Part shown: piece by piece, positions 26,954 to 36,282 of the stretch
Position numbering within the stretch: position 1 is the first letter of the stretch
How the letters are laid out: each line of letters opens with the position of its first letter
Assembly: GCF_014202905.1 (NCBI RefSeq)
Contig: NZ_JACHHY010000002.1
Coordinates: 208,616 to 272,615, forward strand
DNA: 64,000 nucleotides
Direction: 5' to 3'
DNA from: Chitinivorax tropicus
Lineage (GTDB): Bacteria; Pseudomonadota; Gammaproteobacteria; Burkholderiales; SCOH01
Program-made: the position numbers and the translations under genes
Notes under the pieces: generated by a model
Database searches by the model: none
What the model was told of the DNA's origin: nothing
What the model saw: only the letters and a program-made list of their open reading frames with translations

Positions 26954-28885
26954 ATGCAGCAAGACGACTTTGATTCCAACGCCAAGGCAATCCCTAATTA
27001 TGCCGAACTTTCGATTTGCTGGATGTATCATTCCGTTGATCCGGAGCGGGTGGGGCACAGCCTGACCGCCATGCAGGTAGAAGCCATGCCGCTCTCCCGG
27101 CGTGCGCTGCTGACCGTCTATTTGGCCAGTTGCTGTTTTGAATTGGGTGAGGTTGATGCCGCCATCAATTACCTGGGCGCCAGTCGGCAATGGAATCCAC
27201 TGCGTCTTGGCGCACGGATCGACTGGTTACGGCGTTTTTGTGAAGCACAACTACTGGTCTGCAGACAAGATGAGCAAGCCATCTCCATGCTGGAGGCACT
27301 CAGCCGCTTTCCGGCCAATCAACTGGAAAAACTGGATCTGGTCTTCTGCCACGACTGGCTTGCCAGGGCGCGTTATCAGCAAGGCGATCTCCGTGGTGCG
27401 CTACGTGACAGCTATATCGCCCTGGATCACGCACAACAGATCCAAGCAGAAGCCAGCCAAGGCGATATTGCGTGTAGATTAGGCATGTGGTTTGCCGAGC
27501 ACGGGCTGCCATTGGAAGCCAGCCGCTATCTGCAAGCTGGGTTGACGCAACTGTCCGCTATCTCCGCAGGGCGCAACCTGTGCAACTACCGCATTGCCCT
27601 CATCGACACCTACTTGGCGACCCGCCAGCCCACGCAGGCCATGGCCGTCTTGACGGAGCAACACTGGCCGGCCACCCAGGAGGATCGCTACGCAATCAGC
27701 CGCGCCACGGGCTGGTTACAGGCAGCCGAGGCGTATCTTCAACACCACGATCCCGCCACTGCAGACCACTGGCTTGAACAAGCCATGTCGATTCGAGCCG
27801 CCTCACCGGCATTCCTGCAACGCAGGGACATCATCCGCGCCGAGCTGCTGCTTGCCCAGGGGGAAACGAAACGTAGCCTGCAAGTGCTACAACGTTGGCG
27901 CACCCAGCCTGGCAGTGTAGCGTCAGCACACTTTCACGAGCTGTTGGCCCGCACACTGATCAAGCTGGGCGATTGGGAGCACGCCTGCATGCAACAGAAT
28001 CTGCAACTACAGGCCGTCACCGCTCAGCATCAGCTGTCGCAACAGATGTTGCAGGCAGATTTACACGCCCATGCGGACTGGGCAGAGATCAGACAGGAAC
28101 AAGCCCTCGTGACCGTGCGAGGCATGGTATCGCTTGAACATGAGCGTGAATGGCACCGCTTCCTGGCACGCCTGTCTCGCCTGCATATTGGCTCAGAGTT
28201 CAGTGCAGGCGTCATCCACGAGCTGAAACAGCCCCTGGCGGCTATGCTCAGCTATTCTCAGGCAGGTTTGCGGCTGACACAGCAGCATGCCCACCCGGAC
28301 GCAGTGGCGGGTGTATTGAGCCGGATTCAGGATACCGCCAGGCACGCGACGCTATTGGTTGAAAGACTACGGGCCTTTCTCGCCCGCGAGCCTCAGGTGG
28401 GGAGCGTATTCAATCTCAACAATTGCGTGCGGGATGTCATCGCATGGCTGCGCCCCACCTGCGAAGAGGCGGGCATTCACATCCGGAACTGGCTGGCTGG
28501 CGATTTACCCGACACATGGGGCAACCCGGTCTTGGTGCAACAGGTGATTGTCAACCTGCTGCGCAATGCCCATGAAGCGCTGGCAGACTATGAGGCCGAA
28601 GAACGGATCATCGTTGTCGAAACCTACTGTCAGGATCAACAGATATGCTGTCGGATCTCTGACAGCGGCCCAGGTATCGATGAAGCACGCCTGCCGCGCC
28701 TTTTCGAGCCCTTCCACACCACAAAGGCGGGCGGCATGGGCTTGGGCTTGAAGATCTCCAGAGCGGTGTTGGCAGAAATCGGTGGCGATCTACGGGTTGA
28801 GAATTCACTGATTGGCGCCAGTATCGTCGTTTCCATTCCTCTTGCCGTCGAACCGACTACTCCAGAAGAAAACGAGGCGGTGTGA
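26954..28885 (+). CDS. Soluble TPR-histidine kinase (FixL/TodS-like core)
   Basis: A 643-residue cytoplasmic kinase with no membrane segment. Residues 1-370 are helical repeats resembling TPRs (for example LDLVFCHDWLARARYQQGDL). The phospho-acceptor is His422 in IHELKQPLAAML. The N box is QVIVNLLRNAHEAL and the ATP lid has DSGPGIDEARLPRLFEPF and GMGLGLKIS. Such HELxQPL kinases pair with FixJ-type regulators, as here. The input is probably a protein or ligand bound by the TPR array. It lies immediately before the chitinases in the same orientation, suggesting but not proving that it controls them. Confidence 0.87.
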   Translation: MQQDDFDSNAKAIPNYAELSICWMYHSVDPERVGHSLTAMQVEAMPLSRRALLTVYLASCCFELGEVDAAINYLGASRQWNPLRLGARIDWLRRFCEAQLLVCRQDEQAISMLEALSRFPANQLEKLDLVFCHDWLARARYQQGDLRGALRDSYIALDHAQQIQAEASQGDIACRLGMWFAEHGLPLEASRYLQAGLTQLSAISAGRNLCNYRIALIDTYLATRQPTQAMAVLTEQHWPATQEDRYAISRATGWLQAAEAYLQHHDPATADHWLEQAMSIRAASPAFLQRRDIIRAELLLAQGETKRSLQVLQRWRTQPGSVASAHFHELLARTLIKLGDWEHACMQQNLQLQAVTAQHQLSQQMLQADLHAHADWAEIRQEQALVTVRGMVSLEHEREWHRFLARLSRLHIGSEFSAGVIHELKQPLAAMLSYSQAGLRLTQQHAHPDAVAGVLSRIQDTARHATLLVERLRAFLAREPQVGSVFNLNNCVRDVIAWLRPTCEEAGIHIRNWLAGDLPDTWGNPVLVQQVIVNLLRNAHEALADYEAEERIIVVETYCQDQQICCRISDSGPGIDEARLPRLFEPFHTTKAGGMGLGLKISRAVLAEIGGDLRVENSLIGASIVVSIPLAVEPTTPEENEAV

Positions 28886-29267
28886 CCAATCTCACAACTG
28901 CAATCCCACCTTTTTGGCAGATGATGAAATGGCCCAGCTGCCATGGCTTTAAGGTATTCCAAGTACCCACACTTCCCCTCGCTCATACTGATGTCATATG
29001 GCTTGCATCGTGCTGACAAGGCCCCCCTGCCACCACAGGCTGCTCAGATGCAAACCAAGCAATCAGGAAATGAACTTTTCATAGCCCCGGCTGCCCACCC
29101 ATAATGGGCCAGACGGATTCCAAGCCTAGGCTAATTTAGAATAAATCATTGTTTATTTTGATAAAAAATCATAGCACGGGGCGCTTTCAACGCGTATTAG
29201 CGCTGATCACATACATAACGGTGAAAACCTGAATCTACCCGTTCAGCAAGTATGTCGATTGCCATAA

Positions 29268-29292
29268 GTAAATTTGCGTATTCACATGGCAT
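29268..29292 (+). promoter_or_regulatory. 25-bp element shared with the third chitinase gene
   Basis: 24 of 25 bases are the same as at 33225-33249; the core is CGTATTCACATGGCAT. It contains a possible -35 (TTCACA, 29281-29286), which is 18 bases before AATAAT (29305-29310). Both elements lie upstream of chitinase genes. Confidence 0.7.
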
Positions 29293-29300
29293 ATTGACAT

Positions 29301-29317
29301 CAACAATAATATTGTTG
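29301..29317. promoter_or_regulatory. Perfect 17-bp palindrome, candidate operator
   Basis: CAACAATA-A-TATTGTTG is a perfect inverted repeat. It overlaps the predicted -10 of the first chitinase gene, the usual position of a repressor operator. The protein that binds is unknown. Confidence 0.6.
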
Positions 29318-29321
29318 ACCG

Positions 29322-29356
29322 ATGATGCGGTTTGCCTGTCAGGCAGGTGTCATCAT
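29322..29356. promoter_or_regulatory. Nested symmetric repeat
   Basis: Outer arms ATGATG / CATCAT enclose GCCTG-T-CAGGC with equal 6-base spacers on both sides. The symmetry suggests a second protein-binding site, or a hairpin in the leader RNA. Confidence 0.5.
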
Positions 29357-29497
29357 GATTTGGCAGTTTGCCGCCTCAGCCCCATGCCCTGACATCGCCA
29401 CCCCGACCTGATCGCCGGGGTCGTTTCATTAACTCAAAAGTATGTCGATGCACCGGCTCTGGTAATGCGACTGCTTATGTCAACAAGGAGCTTGAAC

Positions 29498-31105
29498 ATG
29501 GCCATGATGCCTATGATCCGCGCACTCGCCACCATTTCAGTAATGACGCAATGCGCATTCGCCGTATCCACTGCTTATGCAGCACCCGCAGCCCAGACCC
29601 AAGCCGCTGCCGCACCCGCTTGGCAAGAGGGTAATACCTATAATGCAGGTGCAGTAGTCAGCTACAGCGGCCACAATTACAAAGCACTGGTCACCCACAC
29701 CGCTTTCGCCGGTGCGAACTGGAATCCGGCTGCTACCCCTACCTTGTGGCAGGATATCGGCGCATCGACAGGTACCCCAGCACCAACCCCGACACCAGCG
29801 CCAGCGCCTACACCCACCCCCACCCCGACGCCTTCCAACTGCCAATCACCAGCCTGGGATGCCGGACAATCGTATACCGGGGAGCAGCGCGTAAGCTATC
29901 AAGGGAAGATTTATGAAGCCAAGTGGTGGACTAGAGGCGAGAGCCCAGCTCAGTCCGGTCAGTGGGGGGTATGGAAGGTAGTATCGAACTGCGGTACTCC
30001 GACACCGACGCCTACTCCGACACCGACACCAACACCAACGCCTACTCCAACACCTACTCCAACACCTACTCCAACACCAACGCCAACGCCAACAGGATCG
30101 GTGCCAAAGCATCCTTTGATTGGGTATTGGCATAACTTCGAGAATGGCTCTGGTTATATCAAGATGAAAGATGTGGCCCCGGCTTGGGACATCATCAATC
30201 TTTCATTTGCTGAAAACAAAGTTGGTGGTGCTGAGGGCGAAGTTGCCTTTACCTTATGCCCGGTCAGAGAGTGTGGCAGCGCAGCGGAAACCGAGGAAGA
30301 GTTCATCGCGGGTATCAAGGCGCAACAAGCCAAAGGCAAAAAAGTGCTGATTTCACTGGGCGGTGCCAACGCACACATCCAGCTCAACACAGCCGCTGCC
30401 CGTGATAACTTTGTCCGCACCATGGGCGACATCATCAACCGTTATGGTCTGGATGGTTTGGACATCGACCTGGAAGGTGGCTCATTGGCGCTTGCCAGTG
30501 GTGACAACGACCTCAACAACCCAACCACTCCAGCCGTGGTGAACATGATTTCTGCCGTCAAAGCGCTCAAGGCACGCTTCGGCAGCAAATTCATCCTGAC
30601 CATGGCACCGGAAACCGCGTATGTCCAAGGTGGGCAAATCAGCTATGCCGGTATCTGGGGTGCATACCTGCCAGTCATCCATGGCCTGCGTAATGAGCTG
30701 ACCATCCTGCATGTTCAGCATTACAACACCGGTGGGTTGGCAGGTGCGGATGGTAGAAATTACAACCCTGGCACCGCTGATTTCCACGTTGCCATGACTG
30801 ACATGATGCTGACTGGCTTCAACCTGGGTGGCAATGCGAGCAAGCGCTTCCCGCCTTTGCGTCCTGACCAGTTGGCATTTGGCCTGCCATCAGGTTCTCG
30901 CTCCGCATCCAGTGGATTCACCAGCCCAGCCGAAGCTCAAAAAGCAGTGGATTGCCTTGTCAAAGGTACCCAATGTGGCCAATACAAACCGGCCAAGACC
31001 TACCCGACCTTCCGCGGCCTGATGACCTGGTCGATCAACTGGGATCGTGCTGACGGGTTCAATTTCTCGAACGCACACCGTTCGTATCTGAACAGTTTGC
31101 CATGA
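29498..31105 (+). CDS. Secreted GH18 chitinase with two CBM5/12 modules
   Basis: A 535-residue secreted enzyme. The signal peptide is residues 1-28 (ends VSTAYA). CBM5/12-like module 1 ([20 protein letters not shown]) is near 36-88, a Pro-Thr linker at 92-112, CBM module 2 (YEAKWWTRGESP) at 113-165, a second linker at 167-198 and GH18 from 200 to the end. The catalytic DxxDxDxE is complete, with acid Glu326 in DGLDIDLE. It hydrolyses chitin by substrate-assisted catalysis. The start at 29498 is set by AAGGAG eight bases upstream; an in-frame ATG at 29465 is less likely. Confidence 0.93.
   Translation: MAMMPMIRALATISVMTQCAFAVSTAYAAPAAQTQAAAAPAWQEGNTYNAGAVVSYSGHNYKALVTHTAFAGANWNPAATPTLWQDIGASTGTPAPTPTPAPAPTPTPTPTPSNCQSPAWDAGQSYTGEQRVSYQGKIYEAKWWTRGESPAQSGQWGVWKVVSNCGTPTPTPTPTPTPTPTPTPTPTPTPTPTPTPTPTGSVPKHPLIGYWHNFENGSGYIKMKDVAPAWDIINLSFAENKVGGAEGEVAFTLCPVRECGSAAETEEEFIAGIKAQQAKGKKVLISLGGANAHIQLNTAAARDNFVRTMGDIINRYGLDGLDIDLEGGSLALASGDNDLNNPTTPAVVNMISAVKALKARFGSKFILTMAPETAYVQGGQISYAGIWGAYLPVIHGLRNELTILHVQHYNTGGLAGADGRNYNPGTADFHVAMTDMMLTGFNLGGNASKRFPPLRPDQLAFGLPSGSRSASSGFTSPAEAQKAVDCLVKGTQCGQYKPAKTYPTFRGLMTWSINWDRADGFNFSNAHRSYLNSLP
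29772..30091 (+). repeat. Pro-Thr linker repeats of chitinase 1
   Basis: Two runs of degenerate six-base units encoding Thr-Pro, at 29772-29833 and 29996-30091. The second run is the longer. They make flexible linkers between modules and are candidate sites for slippage or recombination. Confidence 0.85.
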
Positions 31106-31112
31106 TGTACCC

Positions 31113-31150
31113 GCCTCAATCCTCCCTAGCGGGGGTTGAGGCTTTGTTTG
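31113..31150 (+). terminator. Terminator after chitinase 1
   Basis: Outer stem GCCTCAA / TTGAGGC with inner C/G pairing, then TTTGTTTG. This suggests the chitinase genes are not simply one transcript. Confidence 0.8.
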
Positions 31151-31356
31151 CTTTCACCACGGCCACTTATCACCTGGGTGCCTTTCCCTGTGCCGAGTCG
31201 TGCGACGACAAAGTGGATGCTGTCCAGCACCCCTAGATTGTTTGCGCCCGACTCGGTGGTGGGTCAAGTCTATTCGGTGCGGCCCTTTCGTGACAGGCGT
31301 ATGGCTTATATCAGCCCGCGTTCTGTTGATATTGAAATGATGATTTGGAGTGCGAA

Positions 31357-33081
31357 ATGTCCTTGATGCCCATGATTCGTGCCCTGGCGGCCGTTTCATT
31401 GATCAGCCAATGTGCATTGGCTGTTTCTACTGCCTATGCTGAGCCAGTCAGTCAAACCCTCGCTGCCGTACCCGCTTGGCAAGAAGGTAATACCTATAAT
31501 GCTGGCACAGTAGTCAGCTACAAGAATCAACAGTACAAAGCACTGGTAACCCATACCGCCTATGCTGGTGCCAACTGGAACCCGGCTGACTCCGTTACGC
31601 TGTGGCAAGCGTTGGGCAAGCCTGCTCCAACACCAACACCAACGCCAGCACCGACCCCAACCCCGACCCCAACTCCAAAGCCGAATCCAACTCCAACGCC
31701 AGCGCCTACCCCAACGCCTGCACCCACACCTACGCCTACGCCTGGTGCATGCAATTACCCCGCTTGGGATAGCAACGCGTCCTACAATGGTGGACAGCGG
31801 GTTGTCTTCCAAGGCAAACCGTATGAGGCCAAGTGGTGGACTAAAGGCGAGAACCCAACCCAAGCTGGTGAGTGGGGGGTGTGGAAGTCGCTGGCAAACT
31901 GCTCAGCCCCCACCCCAACACCTACGCCAACACCTACTCCAACACCAACACCTACGCCTACCCCAACGCCAACACCTACTGGGGCGCCAACACTGGCTCA
32001 AGCCAGGGCAGCCGAGGTTGAAATCACCAACACAGCGTTGTTCCGCAATATCAAGGCCTCCATCCGGACAGCGCCGAACAGCGTGGTGGAAGCGGTGGCA
32101 CCCGGTAAGGCAACCAACCCATCCAACGTCAAACGGGTTGAAAAGCTGATGTCCTCAAGCAAGTGGGATTACCTGTTTGCCAAGCGTGAAGCAAGCTACA
32201 CCTACACCCGCTTCCTGCAGGCCGTTGCGAAGTTCCCAGCAATATGCGGCGATTACACCGATGGCCGCAATGCCGATGCAATTTGTGGCCGCTCGTTGGC
32301 CACCATGTTTGCCCACTTCGCCCAGGAAACTGGCGGCCATGCGGCAAACGAGAACGTTCCCGAATGGCGTCAAGGTTTGGTCTATCTGCGTGAAATGGGA
32401 TGTACCGAGACCGGGGCAGGTTGTGGATACAACGGTGAATGCTCATCCAGAGATTGGATTTCCGAAACCTGGCCATGCGGCAAGAACCCTGATGGCAGCT
32501 GGAAGAAGTACTTCGGACGCGGTGCCAAGCAGTTGTCCTACAACTTTAACTATGGCCCCTTCTCGCAGATCATGTTCGGCAGCGTCCGCAATCTGTTGGA
32601 TCAGCCGGATCTGGTCGCCAGCACTTGGTTGAATCTGGCGTCAGCGACATTCTTCTTCGTCTACCCGCAGCCGCCGAAGCCGTCCATGTTGCATGTGATC
32701 GATGGCACCTGGAAGCCCAATGCAGCTGACCAGGCAAATGGTGCGACCAACTCGTTTGCGTCCACCATCATGATCATCAATGGTGGTATCGAGTGCAATT
32801 CCAACAAGGATCAGCCACAAGCTGCCAACCGAATCAGCTACTACAAGGAATTCGCACGCGAATTCGGTGTCAACATCACCGGTGAACAATTGTCTTGCGC
32901 CAAACAGCGTCCGTTTGATCGTAATGGCGCTGGTTCTCAGCCGATCTTCTGGGAAAAAGACTGGCGTGGTGGGCAGGAGTACAAGTGTATGCTGGTTGAT
33001 TACCAGACTTCCTACAGCGCACTGATTCCTGGCGATTATGAGAAGTGTGTCGAGAAGAACTGGAGCATCAAGCTGAAGTAA
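31357..33081 (+). CDS. Secreted GH19 chitinase with two CBM5/12 modules
   Basis: A 574-residue secreted enzyme. The leader peptide resembles that of chitinase 1 ([20 protein letters not shown]). CBM5/12-like module 1 lies near 34-86, a Pro-Thr linker at 88-129, CBM module 2 at 130-183, a linker at 184-208 and GH19 from about 209. The catalytic Glu324 is in [10 protein letters not shown], and [16 protein letters not shown] and IINGGIEC are family motifs. GH19 uses an inverting mechanism and complements the GH18 enzymes around it. Start 31357 has GGAG six bases upstream; a TTG at 31345 is less likely. Confidence 0.93.
   Translation: MSLMPMIRALAAVSLISQCALAVSTAYAEPVSQTLAAVPAWQEGNTYNAGTVVSYKNQQYKALVTHTAYAGANWNPADSVTLWQALGKPAPTPTPTPAPTPTPTPTPKPNPTPTPAPTPTPAPTPTPTPGACNYPAWDSNASYNGGQRVVFQGKPYEAKWWTKGENPTQAGEWGVWKSLANCSAPTPTPTPTPTPTPTPTPTPTPTPTGAPTLAQARAAEVEITNTALFRNIKASIRTAPNSVVEAVAPGKATNPSNVKRVEKLMSSSKWDYLFAKREASYTYTRFLQAVAKFPAICGDYTDGRNADAICGRSLATMFAHFAQETGGHAANENVPEWRQGLVYLREMGCTETGAGCGYNGECSSRDWISETWPCGKNPDGSWKKYFGRGAKQLSYNFNYGPFSQIMFGSVRNLLDQPDLVASTWLNLASATFFFVYPQPPKPSMLHVIDGTWKPNAADQANGATNSFASTIMIINGGIECNSNKDQPQAANRISYYKEFAREFGVNITGEQLSCAKQRPFDRNGAGSQPIFWEKDWRGGQEYKCMLVDYQTSYSALIPGDYEKCVEKNWSIKLK
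31621..31981 (+). repeat. Pro-Thr/Pro-Ala linker repeats of chitinase 2
   Basis: Runs at 31621-31743 and 31906-31981. The first is the longest linker in the window and includes Pro-Ala and Pro-Lys units. Confidence 0.85.
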
Positions 33082-33113
33082 GTAGCTTGCGCAACAGATT
33101 CAAATGGCATATA

Positions 33114-33140
33114 AAAGGCCCCGTTCAGGGGCCTTTCTTT
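33114..33140 (+). terminator. Rho-independent terminator after GH19 chitinase
   Basis: Stem AAAGGCCCC / GGGGCCTTT with a 5-base loop, then CTTT. A clear intrinsic terminator. Confidence 0.9.
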
Positions 33141-33224
33141 ATGCAAAGATTGTTTTCAAATGACAACTGAATTTTAAGTAGTTATTTAAAATCAGTATGT
33201 TGCAAGTGGTATGCAAGTGGATAG

Positions 33225-33249
33225 GTAAATTTACGTATTCACATGGCAT
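33225..33249 (+). promoter_or_regulatory. 25-bp element shared with chitinase 1
   Basis: Matches 29268-29292 at 24 of 25 bases. The possible -35 TTCACA is at 33238-33243 and AAAAAT lies 18 bases on (33262-33267). The ATG of the third chitinase is 119 bases downstream. Confidence 0.7.
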
Positions 33250-33367
33250 GCGGCCACGCACAAAAATAGATGCTAAATGCGGGTTAAGGCTAGCTTTTAT
33301 AGTTGGCAAACCGACTACCAATGCTGCCCGCACCTTTCCTCTCTTCTTGAGTCAGTAGGAGCAGTAA

Positions 33368-36214
33368 ATGAATATCAAAGTTACGATGCGTGCACTGGCA
33401 ATGGTTTCTGTAGTCAGTCAGTGCGCTTTGGCTGTATCCGCCGCTTTCGCTGCAGGGCCGGCCCAACATGCAGCGGTAGCCTCCCCAGTATGGAAAGAAG
33501 GCAGTACTTACAACGCTGGGTCAGTCGTCAGTTACAACGGGCATGACTACCGTTGCTTGGTGACCCATGTCGCACATCCTGGCTCTAATTGGAATCCTAA
33601 AGATACGCCCACGCTGTGGCAGGACTTAGGTGCTGGTAGCACCCCAACGCCCACACCTACCCCGACACCAACCCCAACGCCCACTCCGACACCGACACCT
33701 ACCCCAACACCGACGCCTACTCCGACACCTGGTGGCGATACCATTGCAGAGGGTCGATATGGCCTGCAGGTCAATGGCAAGTGTGTCACCGTGGCAAGTG
33801 CTGCGAATGGTGCCAAGGTCAGCCAGGCAAGCTGCAATGGCGGCGTAGCCCAGGCATTTGATGTCGTCTCCACAGGCAGTGGTGCCTACCGCTTGGTGAA
33901 CGTCAGCAGCGGCAAGGCATTGGATGTGTCCGGTCGCAAGACAGTGCCCAATACACCCGTTACCCAGTGGGCTTATGGTGGTGGTCTGCACCAGCAGTTC
34001 CTGTTCAAGAAGAATGGCGATCAAGTCACCATCCGTGCTGCACATAGCAACTTGTGCCTGGAAATCACCGGCAATGCCGATGGCGCGCAGCTGATTCAAA
34101 ACACCTGCAACAACAGCACCAGCCAACGCTTCCTGCTGAAGTCATCCACCACGCCGACACCGACACCTACGCCCACACCAGGTGGCAATGAGCAATGTCG
34201 TCCAGAAGGCCTGTACCGCACACCAGGCGTCGATGTTCCCTACTGCACGGTCTATGACAACGAAGGCCGTGAAAAGATGGGTACGGCCAAGCGTCGGATG
34301 ATCGGCTACTTCACCAGCTGGCGAAATGGTAGCGATGGTTCACCTGCCTATCTGGTGAAGGACATTCCTTGGGACAAAGTCACCCACATCAACTACGCCT
34401 TTGCGCACGTAGATGGAAACAACCGCATCTCGATCGGCAATGCAGCTGATGCCAAGAATGCCGCAACCAGCATGCAGTGGCCCGGTGTCACAGGCGCTGA
34501 GATGGACCCTGCCTACCCATACAAGGGCCACTTCAACCTGCTCAACAAGTACAAGAAGAAGTACCCCCATGTGAAGACCCTGATCTCTGTAGGCGGCTGG
34601 GCTGAAACAGGTGGCTATTTCGGGTCGGATGGTAAGCGCGTCAACAGCGGTGGCTTCTTCAGCATGACCACCAATGCCGATGGCTCCATCAACCAAGCTG
34701 GTATCAATACTTTTGCCGACTCTGTCGTGGCATTCCTCAAGCAGTATGGCTTTGATGGCGTGGATATCGACTACGAATACCCAACTTCGATGAAGGATGC
34801 TGGCAACCCTGACGATTGGGCGATCTCCAATGTTCGTCGTGCTGGGTTGAATGCAAGCTACAACGCGCTGATGAAGGCACTGCGTGAGAAGCTGGATGCA
34901 GCTGGCGCGGCAAGCAAGAAGCACTACATGCTGACTGTTGCGGCACCAGCTTCTGGCTATCTGCTGCGTGGCATGGAGAACTACCAGTCTCTGCAGTACC
35001 TCGACTACGTCAACATCATGAGCTATGACCTGCATGGCGCCTGGAACGAATTCGTCGGCCCCAATGCAGCACTGTTCGATGACGGCAAGGATGCTGAGCT
35101 GGCCAAGTGGAATGTCTATGGCACACCGCAATATGGTGGTATCGGCTACCTCAACACCGACTGGTCATACCACTTCTTCCGTGGCGCGATGCAAGCTGGC
35201 CGGATCAATATCGGTATTCCTTACTACACCCGTGGCTGGCGTAATGTCGCAGGCGGCACCAATGGTCTGTGGGGCCGCTCTGTCGGTAGCAACTGCCCGA
35301 CCGGTCTGACGGCTTGCGGTGATGGCGCACGCGGTATCGACAATCTCTGGCATGACAACGATGCTCAAGGCAAGGAATTGGGTGCAGGCTCCAACCCGAT
35401 GTGGCATGCCAAGAACCTCGAAAAGGGCCTGTCAGGCAGCTACATCGCATCGTATGGTTTGAAACCAGACAGCGATCTGGAAGATCGACTGACCGGAACC
35501 TATACCCGCTACTATGACAGCAACTTGGTTGCACCTTGGCTGTGGAACCCGCAGAAGCAAGTCTTCCTGTCGATGGAAGATGAGCAGTCCGCGCAGAAGA
35601 AAGCCCAGTGGATCAACAGCAAGGGCATTGGTGGTGTCATGGTCTGGGAACTGGCAGGTGACTATGACTGGCATCCGAGCCGTAACGGTGGCAAGGGTGA
35701 GTTCTTCATGGGTAACAAGCTGACCAACCTCATCACCAGCACACTGGCCAACGCTGCGCCGTATGGCAACAAGCGTAGCACACGCCCAGTGCCTGCCTCC
35801 GCGATCGATGTTGGCTTCGAGTTGTTGGAGCACAAGATGGGTGACAGCAACTACCCGATCAACCCCAACCTGCGTATCACCAACCGCTCGAACGTTACGC
35901 TGCCTGGCGGCACCGAGTTCCAGTTCGATATTCCGACCAGCGCGCCGTCCAATGCCAAAGACCAGTCCGGCTTCGGTCTGAGCTTGGTTCAAAGCGGTCA
36001 TGATGGCAACAACATTGGTGGCCTGAAAGGTGACTACCACCGCCTGTCCATCAAGTTGCCCGGCTGGAAGACCTTGAACCCTGGCGAATCGACCGATGTC
36101 AGCTTCGTGTATCAACTGCCGATCTCCGGGCCATCCAACTTTACCGTGAGCTTTGGCGGCGGCACTTATGCAACCCGCGCCGAGCAGCCGAATCTGCCGG
36201 TTGTGAAAAAGTAA
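33368..36214 (+). CDS. Large secreted GH18 chitinase with CBM5/12, ricin-type and C-terminal domains
   Basis: A 948-residue secreted enzyme. Leader ([12 protein letters not shown]), CBM5/12-like module (about 36-88), Pro-Thr linker (91-121), ricin-type beta-trefoil lectin (about 121-260, with KALDVSGRK and IRAAHSNLCLE), linker, GH18 (about 300-790) and a beta-rich C-terminal domain (about 800-948), possibly of the ChiC type. Catalytic Glu470 is in FDGVDIDYEYP. It probably attacks crystalline chitin processively, though this is inferred from family. SD AGGAG lies eight bases before the ATG. Confidence 0.93.
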   Translation: MNIKVTMRALAMVSVVSQCALAVSAAFAAGPAQHAAVASPVWKEGSTYNAGSVVSYNGHDYRCLVTHVAHPGSNWNPKDTPTLWQDLGAGSTPTPTPTPTPTPTPTPTPTPTPTPTPTPTPGGDTIAEGRYGLQVNGKCVTVASAANGAKVSQASCNGGVAQAFDVVSTGSGAYRLVNVSSGKALDVSGRKTVPNTPVTQWAYGGGLHQQFLFKKNGDQVTIRAAHSNLCLEITGNADGAQLIQNTCNNSTSQRFLLKSSTTPTPTPTPTPGGNEQCRPEGLYRTPGVDVPYCTVYDNEGREKMGTAKRRMIGYFTSWRNGSDGSPAYLVKDIPWDKVTHINYAFAHVDGNNRISIGNAADAKNAATSMQWPGVTGAEMDPAYPYKGHFNLLNKYKKKYPHVKTLISVGGWAETGGYFGSDGKRVNSGGFFSMTTNADGSINQAGINTFADSVVAFLKQYGFDGVDIDYEYPTSMKDAGNPDDWAISNVRRAGLNASYNALMKALREKLDAAGAASKKHYMLTVAAPASGYLLRGMENYQSLQYLDYVNIMSYDLHGAWNEFVGPNAALFDDGKDAELAKWNVYGTPQYGGIGYLNTDWSYHFFRGAMQAGRINIGIPYYTRGWRNVAGGTNGLWGRSVGSNCPTGLTACGDGARGIDNLWHDNDAQGKELGAGSNPMWHAKNLEKGLSGSYIASYGLKPDSDLEDRLTGTYTRYYDSNLVAPWLWNPQKQVFLSMEDEQSAQKKAQWINSKGIGGVMVWELAGDYDWHPSRNGGKGEFFMGNKLTNLITSTLANAAPYGNKRSTRPVPASAIDVGFELLEHKMGDSNYPINPNLRITNRSNVTLPGGTEFQFDIPTSAPSNAKDQSGFGLSLVQSGHDGNNIGGLKGDYHRLSIKLPGWKTLNPGESTDVSFVYQLPISGPSNFTVSFGGGTYATRAEQPNLPVVKK
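33641..34180 (+). repeat. Pro-Thr linker repeats of chitinase 3
   Basis: Runs at 33641-33730 and 34149-34180 flank the ricin-type domain. Confidence 0.85.
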
Positions 36215-36230
36215 TCAACCCATAACGTGA

Positions 36231-36254
36231 CCACCCTGGCACAAGCCGGGGTGG
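36231..36254 (+). terminator. Hairpin between chitinases 3 and 4
   Basis: Stem CCACCCTGGC / GCCGGGGTGG (one T-G pair), 4-base loop, no T-run. It may stabilise the upstream mRNA rather than stop transcription, as chitinase 4 starts 29 bases later. Confidence 0.5.
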
Positions 36255-36282
36255 CTAATTGAAACGGAAAGGAATGTATTAC

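Larger units (their letters stand above)
28886..29497. other. 612-base leader region of the chitinase block
   Basis: No gene supported. It contains an AT-rich stretch at 29120-29180, the 25-bp element at 29268, a 17-bp perfect palindrome and a longer symmetric repeat. It is much larger than most gaps here, in line with complex control of the first chitinase. Confidence 0.6.

Noticed and set aside
29301..29356. Palindromes considered as a CRISPR-like or attachment-site repeat
   Set aside because: Only single copies, no spacers and no integrase or Cas genes.
29465..29497. Earlier ATG of chitinase 1 as its start
   Set aside because: The AAGGAG site lies after it and the signal peptide begins at 29498.
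29368..29634. 88-residue frame overlapping the start of chitinase 1
   Set aside because: Overlaps a clear signal peptide gene in another frame and has no coding features.
31560..31754. Antisense open frame made of Gly-Val repeats across the Pro-Thr linker
   Set aside because: It is the reverse complement of Pro-Thr/Pro-Ala codons; such frames arise from the low-complexity linker and have no start signal.
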